Shown here: piece after piece, positions 7,742-14,483 of the stretch | How positions within the stretch are numbered: position 1 is the first letter of the stretch | Layout of the letters: each line of letters begins with the position of its first letter | NCBI GenBank assembly: GCA_009922885.1 | Contig: RFUP01000007.1 | Span: 1 to 18,567 of the forward strand | Length of the DNA stretch: 18,567 nucleotides | Reading direction: 5' to 3' | Source: Paracoccaceae bacterium | GTDB lineage: Bacteria > Pseudomonadota > Alphaproteobacteria > Rhodobacterales > Rhodobacteraceae | Translations under genes and position numbers: made by a program | Notes under the pieces: generated by a model | What the model was told of the DNA's origin: nothing | The model's input: only the letters and a program-made list of their open reading frames with translations | Databases searched by the model: none

Positions 7742-9435
7742 GCCCAGCCCTCGACATCGGCCTCGGCAAGCTCGCCGGGAAAAGGTGCGCCGCGGAACAT
7801 GTTGATCCGGACCCAGCGATCCGAGCGTGGATCGAAATGGCCTGCACCAAAAAACGAGAGCTTGGCGCGAAGGAGGTCAATCGGCAGGACGTCGGCGGAA
7901 ATCGTATTGTCACGGATTTCGGCGTAAGGGTAACGCGCGGCGATTTGCACCCGTCGCACGATGTGGCGATGTTCAGGATGCGCCATCAGGAAGGCCGCGA
8001 CGCTGCCTTCGACATCTTGCAGCGCGGTGTAGAGTGCAGACACATCGCGACCCGGCTGCAAGGGCTGCTCCCATGCCGCCACCTCTTCCTCCCAGCGCTC
8101 GCCCAAACGTGGTTCAAGCTTTTCTTGCGACACATACCAGACCCGCGCCTGCGCTTCCCGCGCCTCCCAATCGACGTTCAAGGCCCAATCGTAGTGCGTT
8201 TCGATATCAATACGAAGACTGTTCACGCTACATGCGCCGTCAATCGGGAAAGCCTGAGCTTCGTCAGCGGCCATGCAGTCCGAAAGGCCATCGACCAGTT
8301 CTGGATGCACTTCGATCAGAAGCGATGCCAATGCCTCCTGCCCCTCCTCCGTGAGAGTGGTTTCGCCCCAGCGCCAAAGTGCATCCCACGGGTAAGCAGC
8401 GGTCAGCCCTTTTGCCGCCTCAATTTCCAAGGCAGTCAGATCCGCCCGCAATGCCTTCAGCTTCTCGATCTGCGCCGGATGGTCCGAGCGCCAGAGGTCT
8501 GCATTTTTCGATGCGCGCGGCAGAAGGGCCAAAAACCGTTTGCGCTCGGTTTCAGACGGGTCCGCCACAGAGCGCGCCCGTGCCAAGGCCCATTCCCGAG
8601 CCGCAATCCAATTGTTGAGCAGCGCCGGATGGTTGATGAGGAATGGTGCCATGCCGAGACCAGTGGAGTTTCCGATCCCGAAGGTGCGGCGCAATCTTGG
8701 ATCTAGGGCAACGGCCTTTTCGCCTCCTTTTGAGCGTGCCATATGCTCCACGAGGTCCATGACGAATGCACGGATCAACCAAACGGTGAGCATTTCCATT
8801 TGGAAGGGCGCGAGGCATTCAGTGCGGTTCACGATCAATTCACGATCGGCCGCTCCGAATTTGGCCGAGCCGTAAACGGCGGTTGTCCGCATCAGATAAC
8901 CGACTTCGGCCACCTTAACCGCATCGGGTTGTGCCCCCTCGGACAGACGCTCTACCACATGATCCCAAAGCCGAACCGAGCGATTGGCCCGCGCCAAGCA
9001 GAGTTCCTTTTCACTCACGCGCCCCGCTTCTTGCAGCGGCACATTCGCTTCGAGCCGCGCGATATCCGCAGTGGACGGAATGCCGTCATGTAGCGTGAAC
9101 GTAGCGTCCCACGCAGTGGCGATCACACGATCTGAGCGCATGTGGTCGGGAAGGTCGTGTGCGAAGGCGACGAGAGAATAGGCGCGCTCAGGGCCGCGTG
9201 CCGTGTACACGGCGCGTCCAACCCCCTTCGCATCGATTTCCCAGACAGGGCGCGAGATGGCCCAGCCCTCAGCCTTCATCCGACGCAAGAGAATGCGCAT
9301 GAATGAGAGGCGCGAGGCGTGAAACGAGCCCATCCGTGACAGACGCATGACGACGGAGGGGCTGCGGGGCGAGATGCCATCGGCAATCAATGGATCATCA
9401 GTGGCCGCTTGGGCCAGAACCGGATGCTGCATCAT
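7729..9435 (-). CDS. Conserved-looking protein of unknown function, 568 residues
   Basis: I do not recognise this family. I chose ATG 9435 because it forms an ATGA overlap with the stop of the M19-like gene; the same frame is open upstream to 9681, but that stretch is antisense-like and lies inside the dipeptidase gene. The protein has no signal peptide. A hydrophobic patch, MLTVWLIRAFVMDLV (residues 215-229), is followed by FGIGNSTGLGMAPFLINHP (252-270), a Gly/Asn-rich segment that looks like a conserved core or ligand site. The C-terminal half is rich in Trp and acidic residues (for example DALWRWGE, AAWEQP, VEGWAWPE). It overlaps DUF3726 by 13 nt. Tight coupling to both neighbours suggests a shared pathway or complex. 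Function unknown. Confidence 0.85.
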   Translation of the reverse strand: MMQHPVLAQAATDDPLIADGISPRSPSVVMRLSRMGSFHASRLSFMRILLRRMKAEGWAISRPVWEIDAKGVGRAVYTARGPERAYSLVAFAHDLPDHMRSDRVIATAWDATFTLHDGIPSTADIARLEANVPLQEAGRVSEKELCLARANRSVRLWDHVVERLSEGAQPDAVKVAEVGYLMRTTAVYGSAKFGAADRELIVNRTECLAPFQMEMLTVWLIRAFVMDLVEHMARSKGGEKAVALDPRLRRTFGIGNSTGLGMAPFLINHPALLNNWIAAREWALARARSVADPSETERKRFLALLPRASKNADLWRSDHPAQIEKLKALRADLTALEIEAAKGLTAAYPWDALWRWGETTLTEEGQEALASLLIEVHPELVDGLSDCMAADEAQAFPIDGACSVNSLRIDIETHYDWALNVDWEAREAQARVWYVSQEKLEPRLGERWEEEVAAWEQPLQPGRDVSALYTALQDVEGSVAAFLMAHPEHRHIVRRVQIAARYPYAEIRDNTISADVLPIDLLRAKLSFFGAGHFDPRSDRWVRINMFRGAPFPGELAEADVEGWAWPE

Positions 9436-10409
9436 TTCGGACCAAACCCTTCTGCGAAGAAGCGATGCCAGTTTCCGCCCATCAACGCATCCACCTCGAC
9501 TTGCGAGAAGCCGACTTCTGCCAGCCCCTTGGCGAAATTCGGAAAGTCGCGGTTGTCTTTGTAGAACTCGGGCATCGGCGGGAAGCCCGGCGCCGATGCC
9601 GAGCCTTCGCCATAATCGATTTTCTTGGTCCACCGCCCAACCCGCATCCACTCGACGATGCTGTCGGGGTGATCTTGGCAAAGATCGGTGCCAATCCCGA
9701 GGTGGTTGACGCCATAGCGCTCAGCAGTTCGCGCGATCATCTCGCAGAAGTCTTGGAGAGTGCAGGCCGATCCGCCCTTCAGGTGGTGCGGGTAGAGCGA
9801 AAACCCGAGCATCCCGCCCCGTTCGGTCACGGCGCGGATCACGGCGTCTTTCTTGTTGCGCTTGGCAGGGTGCCAATCCCACGGGTTGGCATGGGTGATG
9901 GCAATCGGGCGGCTTGAAAGCTCGGCTGCTTCAATGGTTGAACGATCTGCCGAGTGGCTCATGTCCACGACCATGCCCACACGATTCATCTCTTCGATGA
10001 CTTCGCGCCCCATGCGGGTGATGCCTGCGTCTTCGGCCTCGTAGCACCCCGTCGCGAGGAGAGACTGGTTGTTATAGGTGAGCTGCATGAAGCGCATTCC
10101 CAAGCGGTGCAGCACTTCTACAAGGCCAATGTCATCTTCGATTGGCGAGGGGTTTTGCGCGCCAAAGAAGATCGCAGTTCTCCCCGTTTCGCGGGCCTTG
10201 GCCAGATCCGCCGCTGTGAAACCTTGGAAAATCAGATCTGAATGTTGCTCGAATCGGCGGTTCCATTCCTCGATGCGGAGCACCGTTTCACGGAAGGTCT
10301 CGTGATAAGCGATTGTCACATGCACTGCATCCAAACCGCCTTCGCGCATCTGTCGGAATATCTTCTCGGACCAGTTCGCGTATTGCAGCGCGTCAATTCG
10401 ATAATTCAT
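9432..10409 (-). CDS. M19 (renal dipeptidase) family protein with degenerate metal site
   Basis: This 325-residue protein starts at ATG 10409, with GGGAG ending 6 nt upstream; the open frame to 10538 is non-coding in character. Matches to M19 peptidases are VVDMSHS (147-153, His152), AITHANPW (170-177, His173), LGIGTDL (237-243) and the C-terminal GGNWHRFF (311-318). The usual N-terminal His-x-Asp zinc pair is absent (RIDALQYANW), and the bridging Glu appears replaced by Gln85 in FGAQNPSP. The GCYEAEDAGITRMGREVIEEMNRVG stretch resembles, from memory, a subgroup found in Pseudomonas near dimethylglycine-catabolism genes. Classical members hydrolyse dipeptides with two zinc ions; this one may bind fewer metals or act on another amide substrate. 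It is the first gene of the three-gene leftward set and has an ATGA overlap with the next gene. Confidence 0.88.
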   Translation of the reverse strand: MNYRIDALQYANWSEKIFRQMREGGLDAVHVTIAYHETFRETVLRIEEWNRRFEQHSDLIFQGFTAADLAKARETGRTAIFFGAQNPSPIEDDIGLVEVLHRLGMRFMQLTYNNQSLLATGCYEAEDAGITRMGREVIEEMNRVGMVVDMSHSADRSTIEAAELSSRPIAITHANPWDWHPAKRNKKDAVIRAVTERGGMLGFSLYPHHLKGGSACTLQDFCEMIARTAERYGVNHLGIGTDLCQDHPDSIVEWMRVGRWTKKIDYGEGSASAPGFPPMPEFYKDNRDFPNFAKGLAEVGFSQVEVDALMGGNWHRFFAEGFGPK

Positions 10410-10422
10410 TGATCTCTCCCTC

Positions 10423-10439
10423 GGGCTAGAGCCTAGTCC
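10423..10439. promoter_or_regulatory. Short inverted repeat in the divergent promoter region (possible operator)
   Basis: GGGCTAG and CTAGTCC face each other across a 3-bp centre (6 of 7 positions pair). The dyad lies just upstream of the Shine-Dalgarno of the M19-like gene, in the 131-bp region between divergent starts 10409 and 10541. A regulator could bind here; this is inference only. Confidence 0.3.
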
Positions 10440-10447
10440 GACACGGG

Positions 10448-10479
10448 CCTCAGGCAAACTGATTTGCGACCAGTTGAGG
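10448..10479. promoter_or_regulatory. Imperfect dyad in the divergent promoter region
   Basis: CCTCA at the left end and TTGAGG at the right end, with inner ACTG and CAGT, form an imperfect inverted repeat about midway between the divergent M19-like and carboxymuconolactone decarboxylase-family genes. No clear -35/-10 pair was identified for either direction. Confidence 0.25.
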
Positions 10480-10540
10480 TCTCTTCTGGCCGTTCCATGT
10501 GGTGCTGCTATGTTTCGATCAAACAATGGGAGCATCACGA

Positions 10541-10918
10541 ATGGACGATTTCTTCGAAAAGGGTCTCGCGAAGCGCAAGGCCACTTTGGGCGCAGAATAT
10601 GTGGAGAAAAACCTCGCGGCGGCAGACGATTTCAACCGCCCGTTTCAGGAAGCGATGACCGCGTGGTGCTGGGGCTTCGGCTGGGGCGATGAGGCGCTTG
10701 ATGCGAAGACCCGCAGCCTGATGAACCTCTCGATGATCGGGGCCTTGGGCAAGATGCACGAGTGGGAGTTGCATTGCCGTGGAGCGATCCGCAACGGAGT
10801 GACCAAGGAACAGATCCGCGCCACGGTGCATGTGATCGGCATTTATTGTGGCGTGCCGCAAGCGCTCGAATGTTTCCGCGTGGCGCGCAAGGTGCTGGAA
10901 GAAGAAGGCCTGCTTTAA
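10541..10918 (+). CDS. Carboxymuconolactone decarboxylase family protein
   Basis: This 125-residue protein matches the all-helical CMD/AhpD-like fold family. The pattern AKTRSLMNLSMIGALGKM (55-72) is followed by HCRGAIRNGVTKEQIR (78-93) and HVIGIYCGVPQALECFR (97-113), as in PcaC-like members, which decarboxylate 4-carboxymuconolactone in the protocatechuate pathway. No AhpD-type CxxC redox pair is seen. I chose ATG 10541 because GGGAG lies 8 nt upstream; an ATG at 10526 and a GTG at 10499 lack a good site. The gene diverges from the M19-like operon and converges with tonB, overlapping it by 4 bp. There are no other protocatechuate genes here, so a different substrate, perhaps linked to the divergent operon, is plausible. 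It is not confidently pcaC. Confidence 0.9.
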   Translation: MDDFFEKGLAKRKATLGAEYVEKNLAAADDFNRPFQEAMTAWCWGFGWGDEALDAKTRSLMNLSMIGALGKMHEWELHCRGAIRNGVTKEQIRATVHVIGIYCGVPQALECFRVARKVLEEEGLL

Positions 10919-11694
10919 CGGCTGGCCACGGGCAGAGTGAAGGCGTGGCGGCCTGCGGTCATGCCGTCAGGGGCCTTTGGAAAGCGCGCCTTTTGGACGG
11001 CGGTCAAAGCCGCTTGATCAAGCGCCGCGTGGCCAGATGAGCGCGCGACTTTCGCACCAACCAAGCGACCCGAAGTGTCGATGGTGAGGGCGAGCGTAAC
11101 ACTTCCCTTCGGAAGGCCGCGACCGCTGACTGACTGGCGCGCGAGGGCTTTCATGATGCCTTTGCCCCAAGATGACATAAGGGTCTTCTGTGAACCGCCG
11201 CCTGCCGCCTTCTGAGGTGCTGCTGCCGGAGCTGGTGGCGTCGCTGCAGCCTTTGCTTGCAGCTTTGGTTCGGACTTCTTCGCCTCCGCCTTCGGGGCTT
11301 TAGGCGGCTTGGGTGCTTTCTCGGCCTTCGGTTCGGGCTTCTGTTTTGGAGGAGCGGCTGGCGTGGTGTCGATCCGGAGTTGATCCGTCGGAGCCGCGGG
11401 TTGCGCTAAACCGGGCAAGGCCGCCAAGGCAGGGGCTATCATCGCGGTTTGTGGCATTGAAGGCGCAGGCGGGGTTTCCGGGGAAGTCATTTCCGGTGCT
11501 GCGTCGGACGCGCTTGGAGCCTCGCTCCACTGCTTCACCAAAGCAGCCAGTTCAACCGGCGCGGCTTCGATAACCACTTGTGGGCCTTCGGGTGCGTCAC
11601 CGATCCCAGGCATTGCCCCTGCCATTCCGAACACAGCCAAATGCCCTGCCACGGCGAGAGAGCCGAACACAAGATGTTCCGCGATCCGCATCAT
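10915..11694 (-). CDS. tonB: TonB family energy transducer, last gene of the B12 operon
   Basis: TonB couples the inner-membrane proton gradient, via ExbB/ExbD, to outer-membrane receptors. This 259-residue protein has a short cytoplasmic N-terminus, one transmembrane helix at about 7-28, and a Pro/Ala/Lys-rich periplasmic spacer at about 55-165 with repeated KP and AP units (KPEPKAEKAPKPPKAPKAE region). A C-terminal TonB domain spans about 172-259 and includes GSVTLALTIDTSGRLVGAKV and the SSGHAALDQAALTAVQKARFP stretch typical of the family. It starts in an ATGA overlap with exbD and is the ninth gene behind the riboswitch, which strongly implies it serves BtuB. Its stop overlaps the convergent CMD gene by 4 bp, so no terminator fits between them. 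Confidence 0.92.
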   Translation of the reverse strand: MMRIAEHLVFGSLAVAGHLAVFGMAGAMPGIGDAPEGPQVVIEAAPVELAALVKQWSEAPSASDAAPEMTSPETPPAPSMPQTAMIAPALAALPGLAQPAAPTDQLRIDTTPAAPPKQKPEPKAEKAPKPPKAPKAEAKKSEPKLQAKAAATPPAPAAAPQKAAGGGSQKTLMSSWGKGIMKALARQSVSGRGLPKGSVTLALTIDTSGRLVGAKVARSSGHAALDQAALTAVQKARFPKAPDGMTAGRHAFTLPVASR

Positions 11695-12071
11695 GGCTTG
11701 GCCCCTTCTGCCGTCACCAACCGAATATCCTTTGCCCCAAGGGCTGCCAGCCGTGGCAACAGGCGCGCGACCTCAACTGCCGCAACCCCCGCATCCGCCT
11801 TGAGAACGACTGCGCCACCCGAAACCGCCGCTTCCAATGCCTCCTCGCCCCGCGCCTCAGCGAAAGCCAAAGTGCCATCGGCCCCGAGATAGAGCACGCC
11901 ATCCTGCGGCACCTCCGCCGTGGACTGCGACACGGGCGGCATCACCTCAACAGGATCAGGCGGAGCAATCTGGGCTGTCATCAGGAAGAAGATCAGCAGC
12001 AGGAATACCACATTGATCATCGGAACGATGCTTTCCGGCAGGTCGCGGCGCTTGGCGGGAGCAAAATCCAT
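11691..12071 (-). CDS. exbD: ExbD-like protein with Asn at the proton-carrying position
   Basis: This 126-residue ExbD/TolR-family protein has a short cytoplasmic N-terminus, a single transmembrane helix (about 16-34) and a small periplasmic domain. The helix reads VPMINVVFLLLIFFLMTA: Asn20 (codon AAT at 12014-12012) sits where ExbD and TolR normally have the essential protonatable Asp (TPMIDVVFLLL). The neighbouring ExbD keeps that Asp. The two could form a heterodimer inside the ExbB ring, with one active and one structural subunit, or this copy could have lost motor function; both are inference. It starts 3 nt after the previous exbD stop and ends in an ATGA overlap with tonB. The periplasmic part contains a Gly/Ala-rich segment ending in GAKDIRLVTAEGAKP. 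Confidence 0.88.
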   Translation of the reverse strand: MDFAPAKRRDLPESIVPMINVVFLLLIFFLMTAQIAPPDPVEVMPPVSQSTAEVPQDGVLYLGADGTLAFAEARGEEALEAAVSGGAVVLKADAGVAAVEVARLLPRLAALGAKDIRLVTAEGAKP

Positions 12072-12074
12072 CGC

Positions 12075-12449
12075 TTACTCCACCACCAGAACACGGCCCG
12101 CGCCTGCGGCTTCCAAGGCTTCGGTGAGGTCCACCAAGCGCTGCAGGCTCGCCCCTTCGACAGGGCGCAACACAACGGTTCCACCTTCCGGCAGAATGGG
12201 CGCCAAAGCCTCGGCCAACGCCTCTTCCGACAGGTCAGCACCATTCAAGCGCACGGCATCGGGCGCGACTTCGACCAATCGCGGTGCGCCTTCCCATCCG
12301 GCGGCCCCGCCGCCTGCCGACAGAACCAAGGAGCTTTCCACGCCGAACCGTGCGGCCAGCATGAAGAAGACGAGCAGCAAGAAGACCACGTCGATCATCG
12401 GCGTGAGCGATACGCGCCTGCGGGGGCGTGGTTTGGCGAAGCTCATCAT
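12075..12449 (-). CDS. exbD: ExbD biopolymer transport protein
   Basis: This 124-residue ExbD has a basic cytoplasmic N-terminus (KPRPRRR), a transmembrane helix about 16-35 with the canonical TPMIDVVFLLLVFF motif and Asp20 in the proton-pathway position, and a periplasmic domain. With ExbB it forms the proton-driven motor that energises TonB. The start at ATG 12449 makes an ATGA overlap with the exbB stop; a second ATG follows at once at 12446. The open frame to 12908 is an out-of-frame reading of exbB. The gene is third from last in the riboswitch-led B12 operon, just before the Asn-containing ExbD paralogue. Confidence 0.9.
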   Translation of the reverse strand: MMSFAKPRPRRRVSLTPMIDVVFLLLVFFMLAARFGVESSLVLSAGGGAAGWEGAPRLVEVAPDAVRLNGADLSEEALAEALAPILPEGGTVVLRPVEGASLQRLVDLTEALEAAGAGRVLVVE

Positions 12450-13069
12450 TCGCTTGCCGGGCCCCGCGTGAAGACCTTTGTAGCTACTTCTTCCAGACGT
12501 GTCTGGAAGCGCTCCGCCGTGCCATCGAACCACGAGAGGGCCATAGCTGCGGGAATGGCAACGCCCATACCCGCGGCAGTGGTGAGCAGCGCTTCCCAGA
12601 TGCCGCCTGCCAAAGCCGAAGGGTCGGCGCGGCTGCCTGCGGCCTGCAAAGTCTGGAAGGCTTCGATCATGCCCAGAACCGTTCCAAAAAGGCCCAAGAG
12701 GGGTGCAATAGTCACGATCAGTTCCAAGGCGCGCAGGCCGCCTCTCACGTCGGCGATCATGGATTTTGCAGCCACAGTCACTTCCTCTCGGGCGGCTTTT
12801 TCGCCGAGTGCAGGATCGAGGCGCGATTGGATGGCGAGGCGCGTTAGCCGTGCCAAAAGGCCCTTTCCAGAAACCTGTTCCAACGCCCGCCGATCGCCCG
12901 CAGCCCAAACCGCGAGAGCCGCATCGGGCGCGCTTGACCAGACCCCGGCCCTAGCCAAGCGCCAGATTTTCCACATGACAAGCGTGGCAGTCAGCACGGA
13001 AAGGGCGGCAATGGCCCACATCGCGGGGCCGCCGGCCTGCAGGAAAGCGGCGAGTGCGTTCAGGTCCAT
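12446..13069 (-). CDS. exbB: ExbB/TolQ/MotA family proton channel protein
   Basis: This 207-residue inner-membrane protein has three predicted transmembrane segments, at about 15-34, 113-135 and 155-180, matching ExbB/TolQ topology. The conserved APLLGLFGTVLGMIEAF (122-138) and ALLTTAAGMGVAIPA (160-174) segments carry the Thr-containing channel-facing stretches of the family. ExbB pentamers surround an ExbD dimer and convert proton flow into work on TonB. The start at ATG 13069 lies inside the end of cbiZ (10-nt overlap) and gives the normal hydrophobic N-terminus; the open frame to 13120 adds only cbiZ-overlapping residues. Its position behind btu genes suggests a B12-dedicated TonB system rather than Tol-Pal. 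Confidence 0.92.
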   Translation of the reverse strand: MDLNALAAFLQAGGPAMWAIAALSVLTATLVMWKIWRLARAGVWSSAPDAALAVWAAGDRRALEQVSGKGLLARLTRLAIQSRLDPALGEKAAREEVTVAAKSMIADVRGGLRALELIVTIAPLLGLFGTVLGMIEAFQTLQAAGSRADPSALAGGIWEALLTTAAGMGVAIPAAMALSWFDGTAERFQTRLEEVATKVFTRGPASE

Positions 13070-13749
13070 CCCAAATCCTCCATCGGAACTCCGGGGGCTT
13101 TGGGATAAGTTTGCCGCCATTCCTTCGCGCCCTTCAAGACCGCATCATAGACGGCGCGGCCTGCTGCTTCACCAACGGCTGTATGCAGGCCGGCATAAGG
13201 GTTATCCCCAAGGGGCGCGGCCACGCCGACGCAATCCGTACCCGTGCCCGTGGCACGACCCGTGGGCAGCAAGACACCCGCATCCATCACCGCTGCTGTA
13301 CGGGCCTGAACGGCAATCGCCATTGCCTCGATCAGCGCGGCCTCGGTTAGACCCTCAGAGAGCCTGAGGCCCACGTTAATCGTGCCCCATTTGCCATTCC
13401 AATCGCGGCCCGAGTAATCCACCCGCGACCCCACGCGCTCGCCATTCGAGAGGCCGACCGTGGCAACCGCATGCGCGCGGACGCCTTCGACAGAGGCCGT
13501 TGCCTCGACCCAAGTGCCGATGTCGCGCGAGGTCAGGAAGGCGACAGCCCCGCCCCACCCTTTCGCGGAAAGCTCGGCTTCATACCATGCGTGCACGTCA
13601 AGATCGGGGGTGAGGTCGCGGTTCTTCACCTCGCGCCAAACCATGGCTTCGGTGGTAACGAAACCCGGTTTGGTCAGCGACCACGAGAGTGCCCGCAAAG
13701 GAGCACCCAGATCGAAGTGCAGCCATGCGCCATCGCGCGTCACGCTCAT
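13060..13749 (-). CDS. cbiZ: Adenosylcobinamide amidohydrolase CbiZ
   Basis: CbiZ cleaves the aminopropanol linker of adenosylcobinamide, giving adenosylcobyric acid that can re-enter adenosylcobalamin synthesis. The R. sphaeroides enzyme is known to also act on pseudo-B12, allowing corrinoid remodelling. The 229-residue length fits the family. Motifs seen are ATVGLSNGERVG (96-107), WGTINVG (121-127), GRATGTGTDC (164-173) and YAGLHTAVGEAAGRAVYDAV (185-204). No signal peptide is seen, so it acts in the cytoplasm. It follows btuD with an ATGA overlap and overlaps exbB by 10 nt, in the middle of the transport operon. The context fits uptake of incomplete or foreign corrinoids followed by repair. 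The family assignment is strong; substrate preference is not readable here. Confidence 0.93.
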   Translation of the reverse strand: MSVTRDGAWLHFDLGAPLRALSWSLTKPGFVTTEAMVWREVKNRDLTPDLDVHAWYEAELSAKGWGGAVAFLTSRDIGTWVEATASVEGVRAHAVATVGLSNGERVGSRVDYSGRDWNGKWGTINVGLRLSEGLTEAALIEAMAIAVQARTAAVMDAGVLLPTGRATGTGTDCVGVAAPLGDNPYAGLHTAVGEAAGRAVYDAVLKGAKEWRQTYPKAPGVPMEDLGWT

Positions 13750-14483
13750 CGGATCACCTCCAGCGGCTGGAAGATCGGCCCATTGTCACTCTCAGAAATG
13801 TGCGCTGAGATGTGGAATACCTCGCGCAGGCGGGTCGGTGTCAGCACCTCAAGGGGTGCGCCATCGGCCACCACTTGCCCGGACTGCATCAGGATCAGCC
13901 GCGTGCAGTGGCGCACGGCGAGGCCCAGATCGTGGAGCGAAACGATCACGCCCCGGCCTTCACGGGCGAGTTTCTCGAAGACCTGCATCGTTGCGATCTG
14001 GTGGGCGGGATCGAGACCCGCCACGGGTTCATCTGCGAGAACCAAGGGCGCTTCTTGTGCCAATGTGCGAGCGATGAGAACGCGCGCTTGTTCACCACCT
14101 GAAAGCTCAGTTGCAGGGCGGTGGCGCATCGCGCCGAGGTCCATCCGCTCAAGCGCTTGCTCAACTGCGGCCGAGCCATCGTCCCCATGCGGCAAGCGGC
14201 CCAAACGCACGACAGCCTCAACCGGCATCGGCCATGCGATCTCGCGGGCTTGTGGCAGCCAAGCGGCTGCTTTCGCCCGTACCTTGGCTGGCAATTCGGC
14301 CAAGGAGGAGCGCCCTGTGGCCTCAATCAGGCCCAAGGCGCCGCGCATCAGTGTGGTTTTGCCAGCGCCATTCGGCCCCAAAAGCCCAACCACCTCGCCC
14401 TCGCGCACCTCGAACGAGACACGATCCACCACGGGGCATTCGCCCCGCCGCACCGTCAAAGCCTGAAGCGAAAGAAGCGTCAT
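13746..14483 (-). CDS. btuD: Vitamin B12 ABC transporter ATP-binding protein BtuD
   Basis: This 245-residue cytoplasmic ATPase powers corrinoid import through BtuC. It has all ABC motifs: Walker A GPNGAGKTT (36-44), a Q-loop region around WLPQAR (75-80), signature LSGGEQ (127-132), Walker B LVLADEP (147-153) and the switch His184 in SLHDLG. The C-terminal stretch after about 200 is typical of FecE/BtuD-type subunits. ATGA overlaps join it to btuC upstream and cbiZ downstream. FecE-type ATPases also serve iron-siderophore or haem uptake, but the cobalamin riboswitch, BtuB-like receptor and cbiZ point to B12. Confidence 0.94.
   Translation of the reverse strand: MTLLSLQALTVRRGECPVVDRVSFEVREGEVVGLLGPNGAGKTTLMRGALGLIEATGRSSLAELPAKVRAKAAAWLPQAREIAWPMPVEAVVRLGRLPHGDDGSAAVEQALERMDLGAMRHRPATELSGGEQARVLIARTLAQEAPLVLADEPVAGLDPAHQIATMQVFEKLAREGRGVIVSLHDLGLAVRHCTRLILMQSGQVVADGAPLEVLTPTRLREVFHISAHISESDNGPIFQPLEVIR

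Noticed and set aside
7618..8706. 362-codon + strand frame opposite DUF3726 and the 568-residue gene
   Set aside because: The leftward genes form an overlapped set with proper starts; this frame has shadow composition, no ribosome site and no motif.
9436..9681. N-terminal extension of the 568-residue protein
   Set aside because: This stretch lies within the M19-like gene in another frame; the ATGA overlap start at 9435 is the natural one.
10541..10918. Assignment of the CMD-family gene as pcaC
   Set aside because: The fold family is clear, but there are no protocatechuate genes nearby and family members have varied functions.
12450..12908. Extension of the upstream exbD to 277 residues
   Set aside because: It reads exbB out of frame and has no ExbD similarity; the canonical ExbD N-terminus begins at 12449.
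11580..13367. Long open frame on the + strand (595 codons) opposite tonB-exbD-exbD-exbB and the end of cbiZ
   Set aside because: It runs antisense to five genes with clear family motifs, has a Pro/Arg/Ala/His-rich composition typical of GC-rich shadow frames, and shows no recognisable domain.
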